Positions 24,183-35,924 of a stretch of 64,000 bases of DNA are shown piece by piece. Source of the DNA: Cyclotella cryptica (lineage: Eukaryota; Bacillariophyta; Thalassiosirophyceae; Thalassiosirales; Thalassiosiraceae); the NCBI GenBank assembly GCA_013187285.1, contig JABMIG010000173.1:7501-71500 (forward strand), given 5' to 3'. The notes under the pieces are model-generated. The model saw nothing but the letters and a program-made list of their open reading frames with translations. It searched no databases and was not told the origin of the DNA. The position numbers were made by a program, and so were the translations under genes. Numbering within the stretch: position 1 is the stretch's first letter; every line of letters starts with the position of its first letter.

Positions 24183-25225
24183 ATGGTGTTGATATTTTTG
24201 GATGAGCGATGGGATGATTTCTTGATGTTCTAAAGAGATTGCTGTATCATGGTGCCAATATTTTTGGATTCGCCGTGAAAAATTGTATCGATATTTTTTG
24301 GTTCTGTGACAGGAAGATGTCTCGAAGCCTTTTTGAAGATGCCAATGTATCTTGGTGTCAAATTTTTTGGATTGCGTGGGGAACATGAAGATAGAGCTTT
24401 TCCATGGTGTTGATGTTTTTGGATTACACAGTCAAATGCTTTCGACATGTTTGGATGTGTGACTGGATGGTGTCAATGTTTTGGGATGGCTCCAGTTTTG
24501 GATTGCCGCATCATGGTGTCGATATTTTTGGGTTGCACAGGGGACCTAACACTGCATTATGGTCGCAATATTTTTGGAATGGCAGAAATTTACGCCTCCC
24601 AGTATTGATCTATCAATGTTTTGAAGACAGTCCTGAAATCATGGTGTCGGAATTTTGGGATTGCGAGGGAACTTACGCCCGATGATTGATCTATCAATTT
24701 TTTGAGGATAACGATGCATCATGGTGTCGGTATTTTTGTATTTTCACAGGACTAATGCCCAAGTATTGATTTTCTTGATGTTCTTGGAGATAATGCAGCA
24801 TCGTGAGGTAAGGCCAGTTTGCAAGTCATACTTTCATTTTTCTCTTCTGGATGAGATATATATATAACGCATGGATTTTCTTTGACCCCACACAAAGCGT
24901 GATGTTTGCGACCTTGTCATGTATATAAACGTGCAAATCAGTTGAGTTCTAGGGTTTTCAACCACTGGTCGACAAAAAGGTTGTTCTTACATACATTTTT
25001 TCTTCATTTTGTGATATGTACATAACATTGGTGTCAATGTTTTTGGATAGCACAGGAAGTATGGTGTCGATATTTTTGGATTGCATGAAGTATGGTGTCA
25101 ATATTTAAGGATTGCACAGAAGTATGGTGTCGATGTTTTTGGATAGCGCAGGAAGTATGGTGTCGATATTTTTGGATTGCGCTGAAGTATGGTGTCGATA
25201 TTTTTGGATTGCGCTGAAGTATGGT
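24183..25225 (+). repeat. About 15 copies of a 24-bp motif, ATGGTGTCGATATTTTTGGA...
   Basis: The consensus begins ATGGTGTCGATATTTTTGGA and usually continues TTGC. Copies start near 24183, 24249, 24408, 24467, 24509, 24556, 24639, 24719, 25029, 25060, 25091, 25126, 25158 and 25191. The first set is irregularly spaced (about 40-110 bp); the last six form a true tandem array of about 32-33 bp. Spacers often contain GCACAGG. Minus-strand open frames here (KNIDTI, PKTSTPYF) only reflect the repeat. Confidence 0.85.
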
Positions 25226-25689
25226 TTGACCACAAAAAAGGTGATGTTTGTGACGGTGTTATGTATATAATCGCACGATCATATGTATTCTGGGGTATTA
25301 CAGACCACTGGCCAAGCAAAGGTTAGTATCATACATGCATTTTTTTCATGATTTTTGATGTGTGTATGTTATTACATTTGTGTTCTCTTCGTCCACACAA
25401 AATGTGTTATGTTTGAGACAGTGTTATATACATAATCGCGCGGATGAAGTGCCTACTGGGTTTTTTCGATGGCGCGGGGTGACCCTGGAGTGGTTTTTTT
25501 CACCCACCCCTCGCACACCCTAGGATGATGCCATGAATGAATGTTGATTGGGTAATAAATAGTAAAAATGAATTTTATTGAAACAGGATAGTATTTTGGA
25601 GTCAATTTATAAAATATAAACTGATAAATCCTGCGAGCGTTTGCAGAAAGCGACCAAAATAGACCATAAATATCGCAAACCGCGGGACG

Positions 25690-26098
25690 GAGTTGGTGCA
25701 AATGAACAAGAAGGTTACATTGTGTTCACCAAAAGCGGGCAAGATCAGAAATGATTTGAATTTTATCAAAGCAATGTCCTCTTACCATTCATCGACTCCC
25801 TCAGGAAAGAATACTCCGATTTTGATATCTCTGATGGGATTACAATTCCAGATGAATTAATTGCAGTTGCATGGTGTGATGGAGACCTACCTCAAGTGAA
25901 TACTATTGTTAGCAGTCATAACTTGTTCAAGGAAATGAAAGTGGTTGCGAACAAACAAAATGCCACAAGGACCGGAGTAGAACTACCAGCAGACTTGGCC
26001 AAAGTGTTCGTAATATTCAAGCAACAAAATAAAACTCATACTGTTACTGGCATCGATCCTTCAAGACATCTTATGAAGATGAGGGTCACAAAGGCATG
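25690..26098 (+). pseudogene. Catalytic-part fragment of a DDE transposase (probable)
   Basis: The plus strand reads GYIVFTKSGQDQK, one in-frame stop, then FEFYQSNVLLPFIDSLRKEY and DELIAVAWCDGDLPQVNTIV. Further sequence through NATRTGVELPADLAKVF runs to a stop at 26098. The AW-DGD-PQ segment after a PFI-xLR-xY helix resembles the second catalytic region of DDE superfamily transposases of the CENP-B/pogo type. One stop and the missing upstream part show it is dead. It pairs with the probable N-terminal fragment at 22362-22679. The family name is not certain. Confidence 0.5.
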
Positions 26099-27933
26099 AT
26101 AACCTTGGTGCATTTGTGAGAAGTGATAAAGTTACAGGACATTGTTTCAGTGTTAGACATGAAGAACATGAAAAGAAATCAAGAGAAAGAAACGTAAGTA
26201 GCAACATTCACTTTTGTATCCATCCCAAGAGATAGCAAATAATAGTACGAGGTGCAGCCAAGGTGTATTCCAGTCACTGACGCAATACATTGCAGCTAAA
26301 TTTGATCCAACCAGCACTGCTGAATTGAATCTGGACAAAGGGCACAACAATGGTGGCATTCTTGTGCTCAGTAACAATAATATAGAATGTATATAATCAA
26401 GCATGAAACAACAGCCCCAATATCTTTTGAAATTTCATGCTTGCCTTGCCTATCTTTTTGAGCTGGGATATGATGTTGCCATCCAGCCCTTCATGAATGT
26501 GTCCGGTACTCCGGGCTTTGAATCATTCATCGGACTATTTGGTTGGTTGTCATGCATGGTCAGTAGCTTCTGCCATTAGAGTTCGGTGCCATAGCCATAG
26601 TGATGAAAGACGAAGAAGTGTTAGCCAAAATTATAATACTATCTAACCCTTGCAACGATATCACGCAAAATGTTATTAAGTGTGACAATGCAAAATATTT
26701 TAGGCGTGACGTGTAATAGTTATTAGGCATGACTTTCCAAAATATTATAGTATTGCGTCACGTGAACAATGGAGTGATGACTATGAAATGTTCATAGTGT
26801 TCATTGTGTTGGCTACGATGAACAGGATGCGCTTCGCGAGTCCTGTTATTGGGGGGATAAAAATCATGTGAGGGGAGAAAGTTGGGTTAGGTATTAAAAT
26901 GTACGCATTCCTACAAAAAAATATCTTTATGTAACTATGGGAAATTCCCAGTTAGTGTGGTCTGTAGCTATGCCAAATCTGAAAGTATGGCTAAACTACG
27001 TAGATTTCCAGTACATACTTAACGAGCTCACCGCAGACTTATGCGATTTTTGTAGCAAAGACAAACCATCAACATAAAAACTTTTACACGCAGCCGCTGC
27101 AAGATTTTTTAGCAGCAGTGGGAGCCCAAAAGAAGGAAAAGGTCTTGTTTCCCTAAATAAAGATATAACAGTGGATGCCAGTTAGCGTGCGTGCCGCGCT
27201 CGCTTTGCTCGTGCTGCACGCACGGGCATGACTTTTGTAGTAAGTATATGCTTTCCAATATTTAATAATGCGAACATTTCCTTAAAGATATAACAGTGGA
27301 TGCAAGTTAGTGTGCGCCCCACACTCGTTTGTAGTACGTATGTGCTTTCCAATATTTAATAATGCGAGCTTCTCGCACACGATTTGCAGTGAATTTAGAT
27401 ATATTTTTAAAGGTAATAACAAATCATCAGTCATCGAATACCCATGCATATCAAACATAAAATAAGTTTTTTACAGGTAATGTACAGCTGTGTGTGTATG
27501 ATTTCACCCATAATTTTCAATAGTTAAAAAGTGTCTCCTGGAGAAGAAGAAGGGAAATAATTCTCAAATGATAACAAACTAAGATTTTTCAAGAAAAAAT
27601 CTTGATTAGACCCGTTCTATCAATCCTATTTATAAATAGGCTGAATCCTATTTATTTTTGACTTAACCACTCAAAATAGGCATTAAACAGTCTCAGCAAA
27701 CAACAATTGACAGAGACTCGTGATTTCGTGTAGAGTGTGCTTGTACGACACATGTTAAAATTAGACATCAACATGACAATTTTAGATAGTTCTGTACTGT
27801 GTAGCCCCTTTTAGTGAAGTCTATGCCAATCATTCTCATCACATGGCTCCCATGCAAAATAATTACCACACTAACTTGAGCTTGTCACTTCCACTAGTCT
27901 ATCATTCAAGTCATCTTTAAAAGAAATCCTATA
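26099..27933. other. Gene-poor region
   Basis: No gene is supported. CAGCCGCTGCAAGATTTTTT, seen near 22022, recurs at 27091, preceded by TTACACG. A two-copy tandem duplication lies at 27160-27370. Near 27191-27228, GTGCGTGC and GCACGCAC can form a short GC-rich stem. Confidence 0.5.
27160..27370. repeat. Two-copy tandem duplication, about 120 bp
   Basis: AAAGATATAACAGTGGATGC with an AGTTAG and GTGCG follow-up, and the later words TGCTTTCCAATATTTAATAA and TGCGA, occur twice in the same order. The second copy is shorter because it lacks most of the GC-rich hairpin segment of the first. Confidence 0.8.
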
Positions 27934-28683
27934 ATGGCATCTTCTATCTCTGTTGAACCAGCAATCCAGGCATTGTTGGAAGACCCCGAGAATTTCATTC
28001 CCAACAAAGAATAGAATTCTTCTTGTTGCAGTGTGATGGAACAACTCTTCCACCTGACAAGGCTGCAGCAATGAAAGATCCAAAAGTAAGGAATCGAATG
28101 CACTTAAGAAATGGGGACAAATTCCATGCTAAACTGTACAAGCTATTAAAAACACTGCTTGATCTTGACTCGTCGAGCATACTACAATTTTGGATGACTT
28201 CCCAAGAATTCCACCTGATACTATTCATGCTATTGGTAAGATGATTGTGCATTCACGATATACAAAAGCAAGGGCAGAAGTTCATCCTAAGACAGAGAGT
28301 GGATTCCCACAATTCTTGACATACCAGAAATAAGCTGAGAGTGAGTCATTCTATTTCTTGTCCCAGCATATGATTCTGCAGTTTGTGTTGGAAAAGTGGA
28401 GTCATGTGTCTATAGAGGCACAGATGGAATACACTGATTGTGGTCGCCTGCGTGTGGTTGGTGTCATTTTTGACACTGATATGAGGCAATTCATTCCCTA
28501 CACATTGTCTGAGAAACCTGTAGAAGCTGGACAAGAAACCATTGACGAGTGGATAAGCAAGCAAAAGTCTGCCTTCCATTTATTGACTCAGAAGTTTATA
28601 GATCAAGCAAGTAGGTGCAGTGTCAAAGCCGACTTTATGTCTCCAGCTATGAATCCTCCGGTGGATACATCATGTGCAATATA
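27934..28683 (+). pseudogene. Decayed unrecognised protein-coding gene
   Basis: From an ATG at 27934 the plus strand reads MASSISVEPAIQALLEDPEN, then, with at least two frame slips and stops, CDGTTLPPDKAAAMKDPKVR, DDFPRIPPDTIHAIGKMIVH and ESGFPQFLTYQK. It ends in a long intact part (28358-28684) with CGRLRVVGVIFDTDMRQFIP and ETIDEWISKQKSAF. Together this is about 250 residues of protein-like sequence. I recognise no domain. The surroundings suggest a transposon-encoded accessory protein or a dead host gene. Confidence 0.45.
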
Positions 28684-30075
28684 ACCATTCGACAATATTT
28701 CACTGACATCTGCACTTCCTCTGACTTTAAGTCTTCAAGGAATTCTTCACTTTTGAAATTAAGTTCTCCAACATTATCTTTGATTCTCTTTGCCAGAAGC
28801 TTAAAACACTCTCTAGAGATTTGGAAGTATCTGCAAAATTGTTTGTCAGTCAGATTTGATTGAAATTCGGACCAGCTCTTTCTCTAGCGGAACTTTCTTT
28901 GCTGTGCAGATCTAACCCATGTAACAGAGACTATACATTGCTTCACTATCTGCTGGAGTTTGTTAAACACGATTCTATCTGTTATACCATCCCCTTCCAG
29001 TATACCATGAGCAATAAAAGCACTAAGAAGTTGAGAGATTGCATGAGTGGTAGTGCAAGTGCAACCATGTTTCTTTACAAACTTCCTTGTTGAGGATCGG
29101 CCACGGAGGAAAAAACAGAGGTGCAATGTCACATCCCGACTTATGCCATAACCAGAAAAAGTATATTTGTCCTGAAGCATATTGGCTTTGTACAGATATG
29201 GGAAGACTCAATGGTGCAACGCGGCAGTTTCACAGCAGTATTAGAGATTTTTCTAACCAAAAAATTGTGTGGTTCTCATGCAACCACTGTGGTGATTCTG
29301 ACTTGCTACGAGTTGTTCGATGACTACCGGAGGAGAGATGTGGAGGTGGTGAAAACATCATGTGGTCAATTTTTATGTCTCTAAAACTTGTCTAAAACAT
29401 CCGATGTCACATCTAAATTGGCAAATAAGTAGGATCAAAAAAATTCTTTTCAGATCTATTGCCCCTGTAAGAGATTTTTGCCTATTTACAGCCTGACCTG
29501 AGCTGTTTCGTCGCAAAAAGTATCACACAAAAATTATAGGTAGTTTTGGCAGGTGTCGAAGAATTGATTTTATGAGCTTATTTTGCTACAATTGTGATGA
29601 TGGAAGGGCAGTGGAACTGCACTTCCAATCTCAACGATGCAAACATAACATTGTGTAGCCTCAACACAAAATTAGTATGTTTATACCATTCTCAAGGGTG
29701 TGATCTCGTTCAGGGCAATGAACTTCTGTGTTGGGGAGACCATGCTGTTGGGAGCAGGGCAATGGACTCCTGTGATGGGGAGTCCATGTCTTTTTGATCA
29801 GGGGCAGTGGACTTTCCTCCTGGGGAGTCCTGAAAATGATCCTATTGATTTTGGTACCTTAGGGTACTCAAAATGGCAGATTCTTGGCCTATGTCACTCG
29901 CTCCCACGAATGAAATATCAGGTAAAAATGGAACCAAAAAACCTAATTGTTTTTAGATGAAAAAATGGGTTCTCATGAGAGTAACTATAACGAACTAAAG
30001 AGTTTGTTAAACATGTGTAACGAGTAAGTGTTGTTTGAAGAGGGAGAGTCCCTTTTTGTCGTTTTGAAACTGACA
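28684..30075. other. Gene-poor region downstream of the gypsy pol
   Basis: No gene is supported. An imperfect tandem repeat lies at 29712-29850. The 3' LTR of the gypsy element would be expected just below 30060, but I could not match it to sequence near 44300-45000. Confidence 0.45.
29712..29850 (+). repeat. Three imperfect copies of a 44-bp unit
   Basis: CAGGGCAATGAACTTCTGTG, CAGGGCAATGGACTCCTGTG and CAGGGGCAGTGGACTTTCCT start about 44 bp apart, each followed by TGGGGAG. A related GGGCAGTGGAACTG lies just upstream at 29607. It is noncoding. Confidence 0.7.
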
Positions 30076-33000
30076 TTACAATACGGTTTTAAGTTTGGTT
30101 GTTAAAAAAGGTGTAACTCTTCGTATATTCAATCTTTCTGATTTGGTTCCGTGTTGAATCCTGATGGTGCCATTTGTATGAACTGATGTGATAGTCCAAG
30201 GATCACTTTCATATCTACTTTCACCTTTGCGGAGTATACCATCATTTCTAAGAAGTACTTGATCACCAACTTTGTAGTCCCAATCACGACGTGAGCTATT
30301 TTCTTGTTTTGTGTTTTGGTCTGTTTGGTGTTGCCTATATTCTCCAATTTTATTCCAGTCAGCCAGGAAGGGGATGTCAAACAACATGTCCCGACCAAAG
30401 ATGGCTGCACCTGGGGAGGCTTTTAGTACTGTGTGGTATGTTGAGCGAAAGGCACAAGCAACGTTCGTCACAAACTTGTCTATATTGCTTGGCTCTACTG
30501 AATGGGCCATATCTATTTCAGCTGCTCGGAGCATAGACGAAATCACCTGATGCACTCTTTCTAGAATAGTATTTGCTTGTTGATTCTTGACACTGGTAGG
30601 CTTACTCGTGATCCCATATGAGTCAGTCACATAGGGCTTTGAAGTGAAGTTTGAATTCACTTCCATTGTCATAAATTATGTATTGACAACATGGATACCT
30701 ACTAAACCAGGTCTTGTTCACTAAGTTGCTGATCATCGCTGATGACTTATCAAAGTATGCTAACTTAGGTTCCTCATGGGTCTTTTTACCCTTCCGCCGT
30801 TTTGTATCCAGGGGAATAATTGCCTCAGTGATTACTGGTAGTTCAACTATTTCAAACCAGCTAGAAGCTGGGTCAATCATAGTCAGACACATGAAATCAA
30901 TTACTGTCCCATCATTACCTTTGATTGTATGCGGGCCAATAAGGTCCACACATAGTACATCCCAAGGGTTTGTGATGGCGAATTTAGTAGGGAGTTTCCC
31001 GTACTTATGCGTATGCCTCTTGTTGACTTGGCATGCATGGCAGTTTTTGACATATTTCCGGATGGTATTTCGCATTCCTTTCCAGTACATTACAGCACGA
31101 AGGGTTCCTTTGAGTCTCATGTGTCAAGGGTGCTGTAGATAGTGGTGGTACCAATTAACTGCATGGTGTTGAAGTTCTTTTGGAATGACCATCTTTCCTT
31201 CCTTGCAGAGGAGTTGTGTACTTTCAACAAACTGTGTCGAGTACTGATCTTTCAGTGTCTTCAAGCTGGCATCAAGCTTTTGTGCTTTTGCAATCTCTTG
31301 TACTGTTAAAGGGTAGATTACATCTTCTTCACTACGGTTTGCAAATACTGGATTCATGCACACCAGAATTTGGTGAACGTCATCCAGTTCTTGTGCTCAC
31401 TCGGTATCGGTCCGATGTCTAAGCGAGAGATGGCGTCGGCAACAGTGTTATGTATGCCTTTAATGTAAACAATTTCGGGGCCAAATTCTTTGAGGATCAA
31501 TCTCCATCAGTAGACACCGTCGGAGGTTAATCTGAGGGTGTCTTTGATTAGATTTTTATGGTCTGTATAGACTTTTAACCTTTGTCCCCACAACATGCCT
31601 TTGAACTCCTTGAGTGTTTCCACTATGGCCAGTAGTTCTAGTTTGGTCACGCACTGTACCTCTGTTGCATTGTTGACAGCTTCCTGCTGAAGAACACAAG
31701 GGGCCTATTACCCTGGATGATAACTGATCCAAGTCGTTTAGACGAGGCATCAGTGCATATCTCAAATTCCATTGAATATTTGGGATAGGCTAAGACTACA
31801 TCCTTGGCAATTGAAGTCTTAACGTCATCAAATGCTTTTTGATCCACCATGTCCCAGTACCATGGATGTTTCTTCATCGTGTTGGCTCTGGTGACCTTGG
31901 TGTGACCACACTCTCCTACCAGTGAGGTGAGTGGGGCAAGCACCCTTCTGTGCCTTGCCCAAAGATCTCTATAATAGTGGACCATGTCCAGGAACTTACG
32001 GAGGTCTTTGACATTTTTCGGTGACAAGATCGCGAGAATCGCCTGTACCTTTTTCTGTTGTGGTTTAATCCCTGTTCGTGTGAGGGTATAACCTAGATAT
32101 TCTGTTTCAAAGGTGTAGAATGACAACTTTCTGGCGTTGATTTGAAAGCCTGCCTCGTGTAGCCTGGTAAGCACCATTTTAAATTTGTCATTGTGGTCTT
32201 CCAGGTTTGCCTTTGTGATGCATAACAAATCATCAAGGTAAGCTCTTACGAACTCTAAGGCTACCATTAGTGCTGACATTTTTGCTTGAAAGATGTCTGG
32301 CGAACCAGCAATGCCCATAGGCAACCGGAGGTAGGAATATTTGCCCCATGGGAAAGTGAGGGTACATATTTTGGATAAATCGGGATCCAGTCTAATGGTA
32401 TAATAACCTATTTTAAATCTAGGGTTGTGGCGTAGGTAAATCCTTCTAGCTCTTGCAGGACTGTACTGATTTTGGGTAGTGGAAACGGTTTCAAGCTAGT
32501 CGTTTATTTAATTCTCTAAAATCAGTGAGAAAGCTTACACTTCCGTCTTGTTTTGCAGTGATAAATGATGGTGACACCCATTCCAACTTGGTCTGACACT
32601 CTAACACTCCCAGATTGCATAATCTATTCAGTTCTTTGATAGTCAGTTCTTCGCGAGATTTGGGTACTGGGTATGCATTGCCATTATATGGCTTTGCGCC
32701 CTCCTTGAGTTCGAAGGATAAAGGCTCTGTGTTCCAATCACCTAGTGTTCCGTCAAAAAGTTCCTCAAATTCTGTGAGTAACTCCAGCAACGAGTTTAGG
32801 TCTTGGAGACTAAGATGAGTACAATTGGTGCTAACAATTGATTGGAGGTCTGAGATTTTCATTATTTGCATCTAGGATTTTAACTACGCGCTGTGTCGCT
32901 TCCTGTGTACTTTGCGGTCCATTTACCATGCTATTGTTAACAGCCCAGGCTTTATCCAAGTTTGATGGGGTCAGACTATTGATGTCTCTCATTGGCAAAA

Positions 33001-33580
33001 TGATGTGATCAATGGTAATTTCTTTTGTTCGAAAATCTAGAACAATTCCAAGCCCTTTCATGGGTTGACATCCAAGAATGAGGTCAAATGCTGGCTTTGT
33101 TGTCTTTTTCTTATCGTACTCTACTATATTGGGAGTCGCTGTGTACTCCTTTAACAAATACTCAAAGAACTTTAAGTTAACTTGCTCCTTCTTTGGATAG
33201 GAAGCTCCCATTTGACGTGTGCAAAGACTTTGGCACCTGCCTAGCAAGTAGGGCCCTTCTTTACCTGTCAAAGGGGGGTTCACACTATTGAAAAGGCCAC
33301 CCAACAGTTTGGGGTCCGACAGTTCGGCAATTGTTTCACTCTGTGTAAGGTTGGCTGGAAGATTTCCTAGTTCTTCTGCCGGATTCGAACTGATATTGTT
33401 TGAATCAGAAAATGTTATGTTGGCATGTGGGGAAGTTTTGATCGGACTAAGATAAGTGTTCATCTTTTCATTACAATCGATTTTACTACACAATTTCTTA
33501 GTACTCCCCAACCCATCATCTCAGGATGAGTCTGAATCATCACTGTCACTCATGTCATGATGCTTACGCTTCTTGTTTCT
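30076..33580 (-). mobile_element. Gypsy pol region (protease, RT, RNase H, integrase) - fossil
   Basis: Reading from high to low coordinates I see a retropepsin-like region, a reverse transcriptase with the YLDDLL catalytic box and the AYLDD context, an RNase H part, and an integrase with an HHCC zinc finger (CHACQVNKR) followed by the core (DLIGPHTIKG). The domain order with integrase last is diagnostic of Ty3/gypsy rather than copia. The region is broken and is treated as a fossil. Confidence 0.85.
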
Positions 33581-33586
33581 GATTAC

Positions 33587-33606
33587 ACGCAGCCGCACCG
33601 AGCTCC
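33587..33606 (+). repeat. Left inverted end of the 3.6-kb element
   Basis: ACGCAGCCGCACCGAGCTCC lies at the point where gypsy-like sequence stops. The preceding TTAC plus the first ten bases (TTACACGCAGCCGC) also occur at 27084-27097. Confidence 0.5.
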
Positions 33607-33679
33607 AACTGTATTTAGGACAGTGACATCCTATTCCAAACAGTATCTTCTCCACAACACAATCACACTAAAGTTGTAT

Positions 33680-34450
33680 TATTGTGCCAATGCTCATATG
33701 CTGTTGCCTTCATGCTACCACAATACCATTAAAATCCTCTCCAAACAGACAGCACTGCAAACATGCCAAAATGGCTGCATGACTACTAACTCTCCAACAG
33801 TACTGAAAAATGACGATTGCCTTGTCTAAACTGCCAAGATACAATACGACCGCAAGCAATTATCCTTTCACCATAGGCATTTACCCATCACATCACAATG
33901 CTACCGCCATCCAAAGAACCAAAAAATGACTATGCAGCCATAATGCAAACAACCATCTTACCACAAAATCATAATATACAAAAAACTCAAACCCTAACAA
34001 ATAAAGCACTACACAACCAAGACAAACAACGATGATGTCATAGCGTAACCAAATCCTCTTCATCTTATCAACAACACAATAAAAATAGTTGCATCATGCT
34101 GCTGATGTCTATATGCTGTTGCTTTCATGCTTATACACAACCATTAAATTCACACCCAAAACAACACGAGGATCATGTCAAACATGAATGCTACTCGCTG
34201 ATAGTACTGCTAAGTTACAGCTGCATTCTCAGTACTGCTATCACCCAAAACAATTAAGACGTCTGTCATGGCTTCAATGGGCCATCCCCTTACCACCATA
34301 TAATATTAACTGCATCATGTTGCTGGCTTGCAGATGATGTTGCAGCCATGCAACCACAATGCCCTCAAAATCTGACCCAAAAGCAGCACTAGGAACATAC
34401 CATCATAGCTACATGAATCTAACCCTCAAAGACAACGACAAAGAAACAAC
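33680..34450. repeat. Diverged tandem units of about 230 bp
   Basis: Words such as GCTGTTGC, TTCATGCT, ACAACCATTAAA/ATACCATTAAA, GACAGCAC/GCAGCAC and CATGCCAAA/CATGTCAAA recur in order near 33685, 34095 and 34318, and more weakly near 33890. The units are A/C-rich on the plus strand and noncoding. They fill the left half of the 3.6-kb element. Confidence 0.55.
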
Positions 34451-34844
34451 TGTGATCTCAATTGTCATCATCCAACACGAGCTCAATACTGATGCTATTG
34501 CTTCACAACACAATGTGCTCACTCAGTATCAAACTAGACAAACAAACACATCATATCCACCGAACATTAAGAGAGCACTGAACCACCAAGACAAAACAAG
34601 ACACGTAGACTAGTTTCAAAACATCAACAGTATTTTTTCCAACCAACTATGTACAAAATGTGAGTAAAACAGAAAAAAACAAATACAAAACATGAGGAAC
34701 AGGTTTTGAACTTGCATTGCTTGGAAGTTGCCCAATCAATGTGAATCAATCCAAAATCAAATACACTTTCAATTGTTGTGCTGCAAAGCAGTAGCATCAA
34801 CAAATCGCCAAATGCTCATTTAATTTCAATTAAGCGGTCATAAT

Positions 34845-35070
34845 CCTGGCCACTGACTCGAATTACTACAGATAGGACACAAAAGTCTAGCATAATATTG
34901 AGTTTCTCGTGATTCCGGTTAGGGGCCTAAATTGATTAACGATTCTCGTAATTTTTTTCAAGTTGCCTGAATTGCAAGGGTAACAGGAAATATTCCATTC
35001 CGAACTCCTGATGAAACATGACTTATACAAACAATATGTCGTAATTCTGGCCACTCGCCCGATTTACGAG
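34845..35070. repeat. Two quasi-palindromes of the TAATCCTGGCCACTGACTCG type
   Basis: TAATCCTGGCCACTGACTCG followed by AATTA (about 34851) and GTAATTCTGGCCACTCGCCC followed by GATTTAC (about 35041) have the same build as the palindromes at 41554-42412 on the other side of the copia. This links the two flanks as one element. Confidence 0.6.
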
Positions 35071-35149
35071 ACAAACCGATTGATTTCAGGAATTATAAGT
35101 TTCATTTCATGTATTTGGCTTCATTTTAGCGTAAGGCTGTGATTTTGTT

Positions 35150-35375
35150 GGCCAATTTGCAGATGTCAAATCATTAGGATGATCGCTAAAAAAATTAATG
35201 GTTGATTTGCAAGAAGAATGTTGATTTTGTTCTTACGAATCGTTCATTTGCAAATAAAAAATCGCGAAAACGATTTGCAAATCAATTTGCAACGATTCGA
35301 ATCTACAAATTGGGGGGTAGATCTGCAAGTCCGAAAGCAAATCTCTCCATTTGCAAATCTATTTTCAAATCATTC
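35150..35375. repeat. Cluster of ATTTGCAAAT words
   Basis: The palindromic word ATTTGCAAAT or close variants (GATTTGCAAG, GATTTGCAAATC, CAATTTGCAACG, GATCTGCAAG, CATTTGCAAATC) occur at least seven times in about 225 bp. Subterminal protein-binding sites of a transposon are one possibility. Confidence 0.6.
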
Positions 35376-35689
35376 ACAAGCCTCCACGTGGAATAAATTA
35401 TGTGTTTCTACTCCATCTTCCTGCCTCCCACACAAAAACACATCATGAAATCATGCGGACAAATAATACCACCATGAATGTCAATGATTTCTCAGTTCAA
35501 GACTATACTGCAGATGTAAAGAGAGAATTCTCCAGATTTTGATGATTATCTGCTACAATAAGAAAAGGTGAGATGGGAAAGCAGTTTCTACGAAGAGGTT
35601 GATTGCGACGAATCTCATGTTTGGGTGAGACAATGGGGCCGTGTAAGTACTGGACATGAGAAAGTGGTTTGTTATTCGGAGATTAGTTG

Positions 35690-35882
35690 TGCTGAGCATA
35701 GCAAACACGTAAATATTGATAATCAGGTGATTACTAAATTATGACTGTTGTATGCTAGCCATACCGTATAGTAATCAGGTAGACAGGTAAAGTTCTAAGT
35801 CTGTACCGCTGTGAAAGTAATGAGGTACACAGGTAAAGCTGTGTAAGTAATGAGGTACACAGGTAAAGTATGTGTACATAGC
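35690..35882 (-). repeat. 3' LTR of the copia element
   Basis: It begins on the plus strand with TGCTGAGCATAGCAAACACG and ends GTGTACATAGC. It contains a direct internal repeat of about 30 bp (AAGTAATGAGGTACACAGGT twice). It differs from the other LTR only at 35814 as far as I can see. Confidence 0.9.
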
Positions 35883-35924
35883 ACACCCTTGCAGCGGTAT
35901 GGTGTAGACCGTATCTGTGTTGGT

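Larger units (their letters stand above)
22680..25689. other. AT-rich repeat-bearing insert
   Basis: No gene is supported. The region separates the two transposase fragments. It carries a direct repeat with TTATGTACATAACT (23590-23775) and the dispersed ATGGTGTCGATATTTTTGGATTGC family (24183-25225). TATGTATATAA-type words are frequent. Confidence 0.6.

Noticed and set aside
24183-25225. CRISPR array
   Set aside because: Repeat copies vary in sequence and spacing, spacers resemble one another, and the context is eukaryotic nuclear DNA.
29400-30075. 3' LTR of the gypsy element
   Set aside because: I looked for a direct match between this stretch and 44262-45000 and found none by eye, so no LTR is annotated.
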